Origin: JAMXLO01 sp963749575 | Lineage (GTDB): Bacteria > Pseudomonadota > Alphaproteobacteria > Acetobacterales > Acetobacteraceae | Length of the DNA: 64,000 nucleotides | Direction of reading: 5' to 3' | Assembly: GCA_963749575.1 (NCBI GenBank) | Contig: CAVVNM010000023.1 | Span: 248,001 to 312,000, forward strand | Shown: positions 48,563-57,386 of the stretch, one piece after another | How the letters are laid out: each line of letters starts with the position of its first letter | Position numbering within the stretch: the stretch's first letter is position 1 | Program-made: the position numbers and the translations under genes | Notes under the pieces: model-generated | The model's input: only the letters and a program-made list of their open reading frames with translations | Databases searched by the model: none | What the model was told of the DNA's origin: nothing

Positions 48563-49626
48563 CGTGGATGTGTTCAGGAGCCCCTGCTGCCGGGAGCATC
48601 TGCGGGAAGAACCCGGTTACGCTGTCTGCAATGCCTGCGGCCACCGGTATTCAACCTCGGGGGGAATAACTCGGTTCGCGAGCGGCGAAAGCTCGCATGG
48701 TGAATTTTCGCATGCCGAGATGGAGGAATTCCTGACGCTCGCCCGAGCAAAAGGTGGCGTGCCGCCGTTGATCTGTATGCACAGCCGAAGCAGATGAGAG
48801 TGGTCAGGCTAATCACCGACCCGCGGCGTTGTCGGTCGGTCGAAGCGCTGCGCTGCATGGGCGGCGGACGTGTGCTGGATTTTGGTTGCGGCTATGGCGG
48901 CGTATCGCTCCAGCTATCCAAGATGTTCGATCAGGTTGTGTCGTTGGAAGAATCGATTGACCGTCTTAGCTTCCTTAGCGTCGTGAGGGAGCAGGACCAG
49001 ATCAGCAACATCGTGCCCGTTTGTCACAATGATCCGGCACATCTGCCGTTTCCGGACCATTATTTCGATGCGGTAGTGCTGATCGGGGTGCTTGAATATC
49101 TCCCTCAGAGCATCCGCGATGTATCCCCGCTAAGGCTCATGAAATATGTCTAGCGGAGTTCCGGCGCGTGCTGCGTCCCGGCGGCCGCTTGCTAATCGCA
49201 ACCAAGAACCGATTTGGCTGGCAATATTGGCTGGGCGGGCGTGACAATAGCGGTCTGCCATTTGGGCCTGTGCTTCCAGTGCCAGTTGCCGATTTACTTT
49301 CCCGTACAATACGCGGACACGCTTACAGGATTGTTGTTCATAACCTAGGCCGTTATCGCGAAATCATGGAAGCCGCTGGCTTTACGGGAATTAGCTTTCA
49401 CTGGCCGGTACCGGGATATCAAACGCCGGATTATGTGCTCAGCCTCGGGAATGATTTGCCCAAGGAACTGCATAAGATCCGGCCCGATTGCTATTCGAGC
49501 GCCAAGATGATGCTCCTCAAGGTGCTGGCCTGGGCCAAAATACGAAATATTTCGTCCCCCATTATACGATCACGGGTACGAAGCCTTAGCGTATGCAAGA
49601 ACGAGGTTCGCGCGCGATGGAGATGA
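48563..49626 (+). CDS. SAM-dependent methyltransferase with Trm112-like zinc ribbon, frame broken
   Basis: Likely GTG start. The N-terminal zinc ribbon CC...CNACG (VDVFRSPCCREHLREEPGYA, VCNACGHRYSTSGGITRFA) is followed, after a break near 48770, by the Rossmann motif I GGGRVLDFGCGYGGVSLQLS and acidic loop VVSLEESIDRLSF, PFPDHYFDAVVLIGVLEYLP, then a break near 49150 and FRRVLRPGGRLLIATKNRFG. Class I methyltransferases with this layout act in glycan or lipid modification. The frame is continuous with the kinase before it. Confidence 0.75.
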
Positions 49627-50108
49627 GGACCTGCGTAGAAGATCAAGATCCGCCAATTGCAGTCTTCACTGCGATCACGCATAATGCCCTTCAAGAGACA
49701 GGGTCGTTCTTCCCCAGTTCGTCGCCGCCTCTTCACTCGCACACCAGGCGCGTTGCCCCGGGGAATACGACTTCTGCGGCTTTGAGGACGGCGCCGATGG
49801 TTCGGGCGTGCGCTGACGCGGCCGTTCCCGCCCCACCCGGCTACGGCGTGCCGAGCGTCTCGCCGATCATGCCCGACGGCCGCCCTATCGACCCGCGACA
49901 CTCGCCGTTGTTCTCGTCGCAGGCGCCGACCTTTCAGCCGCACGGTGACTTTGCCCTGGGCATGCAATATGGATGGTGTCAGTGATGCCAGCGTTCCCCC
50001 GATTGACACCAAGCTGGCCGGTGACAGTGAGTTGCTTGCGGTGCTCACCAACTCACCGTGCTTGCCGAGGCCGAGGAGCGACTGATCGACGCCTTACCCG
50101 ATGATGTA

Positions 50109-51232
50109 TTAATCAGTCGATAAGTAGAGTTCTATATTTTTCTTGACATGGCGAATCAGCCGTGATTCTCGTTCGACATGCAAAAAGACGATGCGCGTAA
50201 ACTGGATCACGCAACCTTGGAGGCCCTGCGGATGCGCGCGGTGCGAAGCGTGCAAGACGGCGAAAGCCCCGAGGATGTCGCACGCACACTGCGAATCGGT
50301 CCGCGCGCGATGTATCGATGGCTGGCGCTCTACCGTCGCGGTGGATGGAATGCACTGAAGGCCAAGCCCCTGGCGGGGCGCCCTCCTGAAACTCGATGGC
50401 GGCATGCTGAAATGGCTCTACAACACGGTGACGCAGAAGAACCCGCTGCAACTCAAGTTTCAGTTTGCCCTATGGACCCGGGAGATGGTGGCGGAGCTGA
50501 TTAGAGGAAATACGGCATCCGCCTGGCCAGGAACTCGGTGGGGCGCCTGTTTGCGCAGCTTGGCATTACCCCACAAAAGCCGCTGTATCGGGCGATCGAG
50601 CGTGATGCGACACTGGTGCAAAGATGGCTGAAGACGGAATACCCGAAGATCAGGACAATGGCCAAAGCGCAAGGTGCCGACATCTATTTTGGCGATGCGG
50701 CTCATATCCGTTCGGATCATCACGCGGGGCGCACCTGGGGCAAGAAAGGCGAGACCCCGGTGGTCGAGACCACCGGGGCACGGCATGCTATGAGCCTGAT
50801 TTCGGCGATTACCTCGAAAGGGCGCATGCGGTTCATGGTCAAGCCGACAGGCGGCGTGAATGCTGATGTCTTTATCGAGTTCCTCAAACGACTGCTGGTC
50901 GGTGCAACGCGCAGGGTCTTCCTGATCGTCGATCAGGCCCGGCGCACCGGGCGAAAAAGACGAAGGCGTTTGTCGCAACGCTTGGCGGCAGGCTGCGGCT
51001 GTTTTCCCTGCCGCCTTACTCGCCGGATCGCAATCCCGACGAGCTCGTGTGGAAGCATTTGAAGGCCGACACTGTTGGGCGCATGGTCGTGACGGATAAA
51101 GCCGACTTCAAGAGCAAGGTGATTTCCGCCATGCGCAGCCTGCAAAGGAACCCTGACAAGATTTGTTCGTTCTTCCAAAAACCGTCCATGCATTATGCCG
51201 CATGAATATGAACTTACTTATGGACTGATTAA
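50109..51232 (+). mobile_element. IS630-family insertion sequence with terminal inverted repeats and TA duplication
   Basis: Left end TTAATCAGTCGATAAGTAGA and right end (reverse complement) TTAATCAGTCCATAAGTAAG form imperfect repeats of about 28 bp, flanked by TA at 50107-50108 and 51233-51234, exactly the IS630/Tc1-mariner target duplication. It carries one transposase gene and nothing else. Confidence 0.85.
50178..51205 (+). CDS. IS630 transposase, frame broken
   Basis: MQKDDARKLDHATLEALRMR, helix-turn-helix EDVARTLRIGPRAMYRWLAL, then frame changes near 50390, 50510 and 50940. Catalytic residues: D in ADIYFGDAAHIRSD, D in VFLIVDQGPAHRAK, E in PPYSPDRNPDELVWKHLKAD. The tail ends QKPSMHYAA. 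If the breaks are sequencing errors the enzyme is complete; otherwise a -1 frameshift product would be needed. Confidence 0.82.
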
Positions 51233-51555
51233 TAACCGACGACGAGGTCGACGCAGCGTTTGCGCGCCTCGCCGTCGAGGGCGCGGCGATAGAGGAATGT
51301 ATCGCTAAACTCGGAGCGCCGGTCACAACCGCCGGCGTAGAGGCCATGGCCCTCGCTGCCCTCGCCCTGGCAACGCGCGAGAGTGACGGCACGCCAATCG
51401 CCGATGACATATCGCACCGGCTCGCGCTTTTGGTGGCTGAAAGTATCGCGGGGAGGTATCTGCTCAACCCGGCTTTGCGGCATCATTTGACCACGCTGTG
51501 ACGGGCTGAGAAATATGTTGACGCGGTTACGGCCGAGTCGATTCTAACCGGAAGT

Positions 51556-52922
51556 GTGCCGCCGCTTCCTGACCTAGATCGCCTGAGTCACGCCGAGAAG
51601 GATGCCCTGATCCGGGCACTGTGGGCGCAGGTGCAGAGCCTGACGACACGGGTAGCGGTGCTTGAGGCGAGGCGCGACGAACCATCGAAGACCCCGGACA
51701 ATTCGAGCCTGCCGTCGTCGAAGGGGCAAAAACCGAACCAGCCGGAGAAAGCCAAGCGCGTCGGGCCGCGCCAGGGCAGCGTGGACGCAAAGGGGGCGGC
51801 CGACCGTTGGCCTGCGATCCCGACGAGACGGTGACCGCCAAGGCGGTAGCGTGTGCGCATTGCCAAGCCGCGCTGCGCGATGCGGATCAGGTGCTGCATG
51901 GTCGTTACGACAAGATCGACCTGCCGGTGGTGCGCCCCATGGTGACCCGAGTGGAACGTTATGCCGGACATTGCCGGTGCTGTGGCGGCGTCACCCTGGC
52001 GGCGATACCGACGGGCTTGGAAGACGGCTCGCCATTCAGCATGAATATCGTGGCGCTGGCGATCTACCTGCGCTTCACTCACGCGATCAGCTACCGCCGT
52101 CTGACGCAGTTGTTCCTGCACCTCTATGCGCTCCCGATCAGCGAGGGCGCGTTGGATGCGATGTTGCAGCGTGCCAAGCCCTGTTTCGACAACGAAGTTG
52201 CGGCAATCCTCGCCCGACTGCGTCGTTCGCGGATCGTCTGCTCCGACGAGACATCGGTGCGCATCGACGGACGCACACATTGGAACTGGGTATTCCAGAA
52301 CGAACAGGTGGTGATCCACGTGGTGCGCAACAGCCGTGCTGCCGGTGTGGTCACCGAGATCATGGCCGGTCAGCGGCCCAGCATATGGGTCTCCGACCTG
52401 TATGGCGCACAGCAGGGGCATGCCGATCTATGGCAGGTCTGCCTGGCGCACCAACTACGCGATTGCCAATACGCCATCGATGCGGGCGATATGATCTTCG
52501 CCCCACGCATGAAGGCGTTACTGCTGCGTGCCGTCGTGCTGGCACGGCGGCGCAAGCATCTGGCCGAGAGTACGCGGCGCAGCTATCAAGGCAGGCTGGA
52601 TCGCCAGTTGGACGCGATCATGGTGCTGGCGCCCACCAACCAACACGGCAAGCGGCTGCGCAAACGTTACGGCAAGGTGCGAAGTCACTTGTTCACCTTT
52701 CTCGAACATCCCGACGCCCCGCCGGATAACAACGGCAGCGAGCGTGAGTTGCGTCCCACCGCCACATACCGCAAGGTCACGGGCGGCTTCCGTTCTAAAT
52801 GGGGAGCCGATCTGTTCGCTGGCGTTCGATCCGTCGTTGGAACAGCAGCGCGACGGGGAAAGGATGCGTATAAGGCTATTCGCGCAGTCCTAGACGGGGA
52901 ATCTGTCATTCGGTCGGGTTGA
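51556..52922 (+). mobile_element. IS66-family transposase (TnpC-like), one frame break
   Basis: GTG start at 51556. The N-terminal coiled coil ALIRALWAQVQSLTTRVAVL is followed by a linker (KTPDNSSLPSSKGQKPNQPE), then after a break near 51800 a zinc-binding domain (CAHC...CRCCGG), the IS66 core SRIVCSDETSVRIDGRTHWN (Asp), WVSDLYGAQ (Asp) and DAPPDNNGSERELRPTATYR (Glu). About 455 residues, the shorter IS66 type. tnpA/tnpB accessory genes are not present nearby. Confidence 0.88.
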
Positions 52923-52959
52923 GCAGATACGCGGGGAGAGCCTCGACATGAGCTAGATG

Positions 52960-53080
52960 CGGTAATGGGTTGAGGCTTGCGGGTACGTTTCGCGGCCAGA
53001 TGGTCGAGTAACTTCTTGCGTAGCAGAAGGGCCAGGAAGATGCAGCCGATATGGCCGCGGATCGCGGTAGACGGTGTTGC
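52960..53080 (-). mobile_element. IS1634/IS4-family transposase C-terminal scrap
   Basis: The minus strand reads TPSTAIRGHIGCIFLALLLR then KKLLDHLAAKRTRKP, matching the AIRGHVFCSFLALVLRKEL segment near the end of IS1634-like transposases. No other part of the element is present. Confidence 0.45.
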
Positions 53081-53248
53081 GGCCTGTTCTATTGCTCAAC
53101 CACCGATGGCGGCCATTGTCATGAGGCTTCAGTCCAGCTGATTACTCGCCTAAACCGCTCGTCGGTTACTAGATAATACGTGACAGCCTAGGTAGGCAGA
53201 CCGGTTATGCGACCCGAATGTCCGCCAAGATGCGGGTCGGGTTGGCGG

Positions 53249-53935
53249 TCAAGGTTTGAAGCACATTCCAACCCTGCTTCCTGGCGGTTGAGGAACCGAG
53301 CGGATGACGGCGAAATCTTTTGCACTACACTCGGAACGAAATCCGCCGGAGATCTTCTGGCGCAGTTTCATCATCCGCCCATCCCGCTCCGCGAGATTGT
53401 TGGTGAAGGGTACACGGGGATCGGTCAGGAACCGCAGCACGTCCAGCCGACGAGTGCTGAGGCGCAGCAGCAGATTATGGCCCACCCGCCGCGGTGGGCG
53501 GCCGCGCCGTCTGGTCTTTGCCAGGGCTGGCTGGCTTTCATGGAACGCCAGGCCGTTCGCGATAATGCCGTCGTAACATCGTTCGATCAGCGCGATCAGG
53601 CCCGGCTTGAGCGGCACACCCTGCTCACGTGCAAGATTGGTCGCGTGGCACGCGCGGCGCAGCAGGCACTGCATCTTGCGTGCCCAGTCCTCTTTCTCGA
53701 TCTCGACCAGTGCCTTCAGTTCCCGCAGATGGTGCGCGTTGCACAGCGCATGCAGCACGCCGGTCATCTTGTAATAGGGCTTCCAGTGGTCATGCCATAA
53801 TGCCGGTGGCCTTCGCCAACAGGTTGCCGCGTTTGGGTGAGGTGCGGTAGAAGGTGAGCCAGATCTCGTCGAGGCGATATGCAGCCATTGCGTCTTGCCG
53901 CCAATCCGGTAAGCGGGTCTCATCCATGTGCTTGA
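53249..53935 (-). mobile_element. IS66-family transposase, C-terminal part
   Basis: From VKHMDETR at about 53935 through a break near 53800: IGGKTQWLHIAS, WLTFYRTSPKRGNLLAKATG, HDHWKPYYKMTGVLHALCNA, HHLRELKALVEIEKEDWARK, RFLTDPRVPFTNNLAERDGR (Glu of DDE) and KISGGFRSECSAKDFAVIRS. The N-terminal half is missing; it is joined directly to a different membrane-protein frame. Confidence 0.75.
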
Positions 53936-54128
53936 CCGGCGCCGTCCACCTCCAGCCGATCAGGTGGGCCAGGAAGCCGATCAGCGGGCTGAGCAGCCAG
54001 AACACTACCGGTAGCAGAATGATGATCCCCACCATCGACACGGCGGCGGTCAACACACTGGCCCAGCCAGGACCCAGCGGACTGCGCGGTCCCAGCCAGC
54101 GGATGCACTCGTGCAGGAGGCCGCTCAT
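53936..54128 (-). CDS. Small membrane protein fused to IS66 sequence
   Basis: The ATG at 54128 gives MSGLLHECIRWLGPRSPLGP, then hydrophobic ASVLTAAVSMVGIIILLPVV, FWLLSPLIGFLAHLIGWRW and without a stop enters IS66 sequence (TAPVKHMDETR). The last native codons were probably lost at the junction. Two membrane helices; could be a holin-like or phage accessory protein given the small ORFs behind it. Confidence 0.5.
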
Positions 54129-54135
54129 CGTCAGC

Positions 54136-54360
54136 CTAGACGAAACCAACAGCCGGGGGATCGCCCGCCTCCCAGTGCTGCGCGTCCATGCCGCACGGGC
54201 CGATCTGTCGGTTCGTGTTGCACTTCAGCGGGTCGGCGAGATGTTCGCCGGTGAGCGGGCTATAGACCAACGAAATAGCGCCGCTGGGTGGGCGCGGAAT
54301 CCATTCGGATGGTGGAGCGTCCGGTTGTCCAGCATACTTGCAGTCTTTGCAGAGTTTCAC
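54136..54360 (-). CDS. Small Cys-containing phage-like protein
   Basis: 74 residues: MKLCKDCKYAGQPDAPPSEW, SGAISLVYSPLTGEHLADPL, KCNTNRQIGPCGMDAQHWEA. CxxC near the start with two later cysteines suggests a metal site. The start overlaps the stop of the next upstream gene, so the two are coupled. Confidence 0.65.
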   Translation of the reverse strand: MKLCKDCKYAGQPDAPPSEWIPRPPSGAISLVYSPLTGEHLADPLKCNTNRQIGPCGMDAQHWEAGDPPAVGFV

Positions 54361-54548
54361 GGCGTGCCGTCCTTTGCGTGCAGTAGTTGCACCTGGATCG
54401 GCTGGTTGAAGTGCACTGTCACGGTGATCTCACGCGGCGGCAGCCACGCGTTAAGAGCAACCTCCAGGCCAACGAACGCGCAAACTCCGACCACCATTGC
54501 CAGCAGCGTTAGCAGCGCCGGCAGCCACTCACTACGTAGGCTGCACAT
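54357..54548 (-). CDS. Small single-helix membrane protein
   Basis: 63 residues: MCSLRSEWLPALLTLLAMVV followed by GVCAFVGLEVALNAWLPPRE and a short outside part ITVTVHFNQPIQVQLLHAKD. One or two membrane segments. It overlaps both neighbours by a few bases, the pattern of a phage lysis or accessory cassette. No family recognised. Confidence 0.62.
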   Translation of the reverse strand: MCSLRSEWLPALLTLLAMVVGVCAFVGLEVALNAWLPPREITVTVHFNQPIQVQLLHAKDGTP

Positions 54549-54729
54549 CGGTCAGCTTTGCCAGCACGTCCTCGACTAGCGCGTCGAGGTAGATGGATGC
54601 GCCGTCTCTGGAGCCGGAGAATCGGACGCACGCGAAGTCGGACCGCTCACGGGCGGTCTCAACGAAATTAATCCGGGGCGGGTTGACCGCGATGGCGTGT
54701 CCTTCTGGGGTGAACTTGACCAGCTTCAT
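54532..54729 (-). CDS. Small hypothetical protein in overlapping gene string
   Basis: 65 residues from the ATG at 54729: MKLVKFTPEGHAIAVNPPRI, NFVETARERSDFACVRFSGS, IYLDALVEDVLAKLTDV. Balanced composition, overlap by four bases with the gene above. Function unknown. Confidence 0.6.
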   Translation of the reverse strand: MKLVKFTPEGHAIAVNPPRINFVETARERSDFACVRFSGSRDGASIYLDALVEDVLAKLTDVQPT

Positions 54730-54867
54730 GGCGTTGGCACCTCGATCGGTAGTTGGCCAAGCTCGATGACCACCACGCCGAGCTTGCGGACGTCCTGTCG
54801 GGCAAAGGCGATCGCATCCTCGACCGTCTTGTGCGTGTTTGGCGCCGGTTGGCGCCAGCGTGAACAT
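54726..54867 (-). CDS. Small hypothetical protein, one frame break
   Basis: The start at 54867 gives MFTLAPTGA; after a break THKTVEDAIAFARQDVRKLG and VVVIELGQLPIEVPTP. The stop overlaps the next ATG. A further frame from 54966 (MSDRLTPTLSREQCRVVTDL) may be an additional upstream gene. Confidence 0.5.
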
Positions 54868-55226
54868 CCCCACAGCCCGCGGGATCTGGTTTGCACCTCG
54901 AATCCGGCAAATCGGTTACAACGCGGCACTGCTCTCGCGACAGAGTGGGGGTCAATCGGTCGCTCATGGTTGACATCCTGCCGCGCGTCATGCGAGGTGC
55001 GCAACACCAAATGCACCACACGCACCGGTAGCACTGTGATCGCCAAGGCTTCTGAACCAACAACGCGGGAAGAAAGTGACGCTACCGGACAGGTTGTGGG
55101 CCGAGATCTCCGAATTCCGTCACCGCAATCGCATTGCCAGTGAGGCCGAGGCGGTCCGGCGCCTGTTGCAGGCCGGTCTCGACGCAGAGAACCAGGACGC
55201 GCCCAGGACGCCACGGCGGCGCTGAC

Positions 55227-55490
55227 GCCTATTTTACGACGGTAGTAATCTTCGGGCCGGCGTCGCCTTCTTTCGGCAGCGCCTCGGCGAGGACCATCTG
55301 CTGCTCCTGCGGCGGTCGTGTCTCGTGGCCGGGTTCCGGTCTGGGGGCGTCTTTTCACGTAACACTCGACCGCCTTGCGCACCGTGAGGACGAGCTGCTG
55401 CTTCGTAATCCCATAGTCGAGTGCGACAACCTCCTTCTGGCGTTCATCGAGTTGGGGGTGGCGCGATCTCGATTGAGACCCGGGTCCCTC
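55227..55490 (-). CDS. Small hypothetical protein, one frame break
   Basis: The minus strand reads HPQLDERQKEVVALDYGITK, QQLVLTVRKAVECYVK and, after a break near 55345, KDAPRPEPGHETRPPQEQQM and VLAEALPKEGDAGPKITTVV. The N-terminal end is not fixed. Probably part of the same phage-like string; no family recognised. Confidence 0.4.
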
Positions 55491-55494
55491 AGTC

Positions 55495-55830
55495 GTGATC
55501 GTCGGCGGATTTCAGCTTCGCCGGCTCGGCATCGGTCACCTCGGACAACCTGGCGAGCAGGAAGTCCTTCCAGGCACGGTTGATAGCGCTATTCCAATAG
55601 AGGCAGCGTTCTGCGAACCCCTCACGCCGCACAAGGGCGAATCGGCCAGCCAACGGCCGGGCGCGGCGGAGGCGCCTGTCTGCACGATGCCCGCGATGGT
55701 GCATCGATACGGCCGAATGAACCCTGGCATCCTGCTCACTGATCCGGCGGAGCCTAGCGGAGGGTCCGACATTACGTTGCGGCCAGTCGCGCTCGCCTCG
55801 AGTGCAAGCTATGGCGTAACCCGCAAGCAA
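55495..55830 (-). CDS. Possible small protein
   Basis: The C-terminal part REGFAERCLYWNSAINRAWK, DFLLARLSEVTDAEPAKLKS looks coding; the N-terminal part is GC-biased and may be another frame. Family unknown. Confidence 0.35.
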
Positions 55831-55838
55831 GGCGCGAA

Positions 55839-55922
55839 ATGATCGGACAAATTCTCGACCACGCCAAGGAAATCGCCGCCTGGGACTACGCGCTGCCGTT
55901 CCTGCTTATCGCCATCGGCTGA
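55839..55922 (+). CDS. 27-residue membrane peptide ORF
   Basis: MIGQILDHAKEIAAWDYALP followed by FLLIAIG and TGA. An amphipathic first half and hydrophobic end suggest a membrane-associated peptide. The ribosome site (AAGG, 8 nt upstream) is modest. Confidence 0.35.
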   Translation: MIGQILDHAKEIAAWDYALPFLLIAIG

Positions 55923-56060
55923 TCTGCCCGTGGCCGCGGCGCCCGCGCGCGAGCTCCTGGCGTGGCAGGCGGAGCAGCTCGAAGCCGTAAGCGCCCGCGC
56001 GAGGCACCCCGTACGCGGATGAGGTGCTGTCCGACCACGCGGCAGGAACAGGAGGTCTAG

Positions 56061-56141
56061 ATGCATTGGATGTGGATAGTTGTTACTGTAGCAGTCATGT
56101 TGGCAGCCGTGATCGTATTCCCTGAGTTGTTTCGAGGATGA
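56061..56141 (+). CDS. 26-residue single-helix membrane peptide with strong RBS
   Basis: A near-perfect AGGAGGT lies 6 nt upstream of ATG. The peptide is MHWMWIVVTVAVMLAAVIVF followed by PELFRG, one membrane helix with a charged end. The stop is 10 bp before the FkbM start region, so both can be translated from the same message. Confidence 0.5.
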   Translation: MHWMWIVVTVAVMLAAVIVFPELFRG

Positions 56142-56150
56142 CGTCTGGCT

Positions 56151-56934
56151 TTGAGGCTGATCACGGAACAGGCCCGTTACCAGCGCCGGCTGACGCGCAA
56201 GCTGGGCTGGCAATTCGCGCTGCGTTACCGGAGCGCTGCGCTGGGAGCCCGCCTGCTGGGGTGGCGTGGCTGGCCACCGCTGCGGCTGCATCCACCCAAC
56301 CTGCTGCATCCGATCGGGCTTCGCATTGACTCGACAGATGCTGATGTCTACGAACAGGTGCTGAAGGACGAACAATATGCGGTGGTGGCCGATGGTGCGC
56401 TGTCGAGTGATCGTCGATTGCGGCGCAAATGTCGGCTATGCCAGCGCCTATCTGCTCAGTCGCTTCCCGCAGGCACGAGTGATAGCGATTGAACCCTTTC
56501 CCGCCAACGCGCTGCTATGCCGCCGCAATTTGGCCCCTTATGGCAGCCGGGCGACGGTGATCGAGGCGGCGGTCTGGAGCCACTGCACCCGGCTCGTGCT
56601 CGACCACGCTGGCGGCAAGGAATGGGGCGTTGGGGTCCGCGCGGCGCAGCCAGGGGAGGCAGGGGACATCGAAGCCATCGATTTGCCCAGCCTCGGTCTG
56701 AACCGGATCGATATCTTGAAGATCGATATCGAGGGCAGCGAGGCGGAGCTGTTCGCGAACAATACGGATCGCTGGCTGCCAAGCGTGTCGAACATCGCAA
56801 TCGAGCTCCACGGAGCAGGATGCGAGCGGCAGTTCCGAACCGCGATGGCGGACTACCTCTACGTGGAATTGCGATCGGGTGATCTGACGATTTGCCGTAG
56901 CATCACGAGCCGGACTCGCACTGCCCTTCCGTAA
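56151..56934 (+). CDS. FkbM-family methyltransferase, one frame break
   Basis: TTG start likely. N-terminal arm (RRLTRKLGWQFALRYRSAAL, DADVYEQVLKDEQYA), break near 56400, then VIVDCGANVGYASAYLLSRF (SAM motif I), ARVIAIEPFPANALLCRRNL, IDLPSLGLNRIDILKIDIEG (family signature KIDIEGSE) and IAIELHGAGCERQF. FkbM enzymes O-methylate sugars of surface polysaccharides or natural products, in keeping with the glycosyltransferases around. Confidence 0.82.
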
Positions 56935-57005
56935 AGCGCACCGACACGAGCCACCCTGCGGATGGAGGCGCGCAAGGCCGTGCCCCTCGCCGGCGCCATC
57001 AGCCG

Positions 57006-57296
57006 CTACCAGAACGGCAAGCGATGGCCGCACACGCCGAGCCTGCCCTGCGTTCGCGCATCCTGGTCGTTCTTGGCGCATGGCCAAGATGGTATCAGAC
57101 CCGCCGGCATTGCCGGGGAAGAACTGGAGGAATGGCGTGTTGCGCTGTGCCCGAGACCGTGCAGGACGAGGTCGGTGGCGGGAACCTCCAGCCCGATGGT
57201 CGTCGGTGGTGCAATGAAGGTCGTGGCCTCCCAAGACAACGCAACCGGTCCGGCGGCGACAGCCGCCCCCGCGATGTTGCGGAGAGCAGAGAACAT
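57006..57296 (-). CDS. Possible small membrane protein
   Basis: 96 residues from MFSALRNIAGAAVAAGPVAL with a GGGGTC site upstream; SWEATTFIAPPTTIGLEVPA, TDLVLHGLG follow, then a serine-rich, probably frame-shifted tail. Plausible but unsupported by family. Confidence 0.33.
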   Translation of the reverse strand: MFSALRNIAGAAVAAGPVALSWEATTFIAPPTTIGLEVPATDLVLHGLGHSATRHSSSSSPAMPAGLIPSWPCAKNDQDARTQGRLGVCGHRLPFW

Positions 57297-57386
57297 CGTG
57301 ACCCCCTCGATCGCTTGTTCTGCCCATTTTTTCGCACAATTTGTGGTAGAGCAAGCGCGACATGGCTACGCCGCCACGGCCTAGGC

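Larger units (their letters stand above)
49969..51501 (+). pseudogene. Hypothetical protein gene split by IS630 insertion
   Basis: Left part: MDGVSDASVPPIDTKLAGDS, then after a break near 50052 LTVLAEAEERLIDALPDD up to 50106. Right part after the insertion: TDDEVDAAFARLAVEGAAIE, ECIAKLGAPVTTAGVEAMAL, RLALLVAESIAGRYLLNPAL and stop at 51501. Removing the element with one TA copy joins the halves in frame as DDVTDDEVD, giving a helical protein of about 130 residues. Family unknown, perhaps phage-related. Confidence 0.6.
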
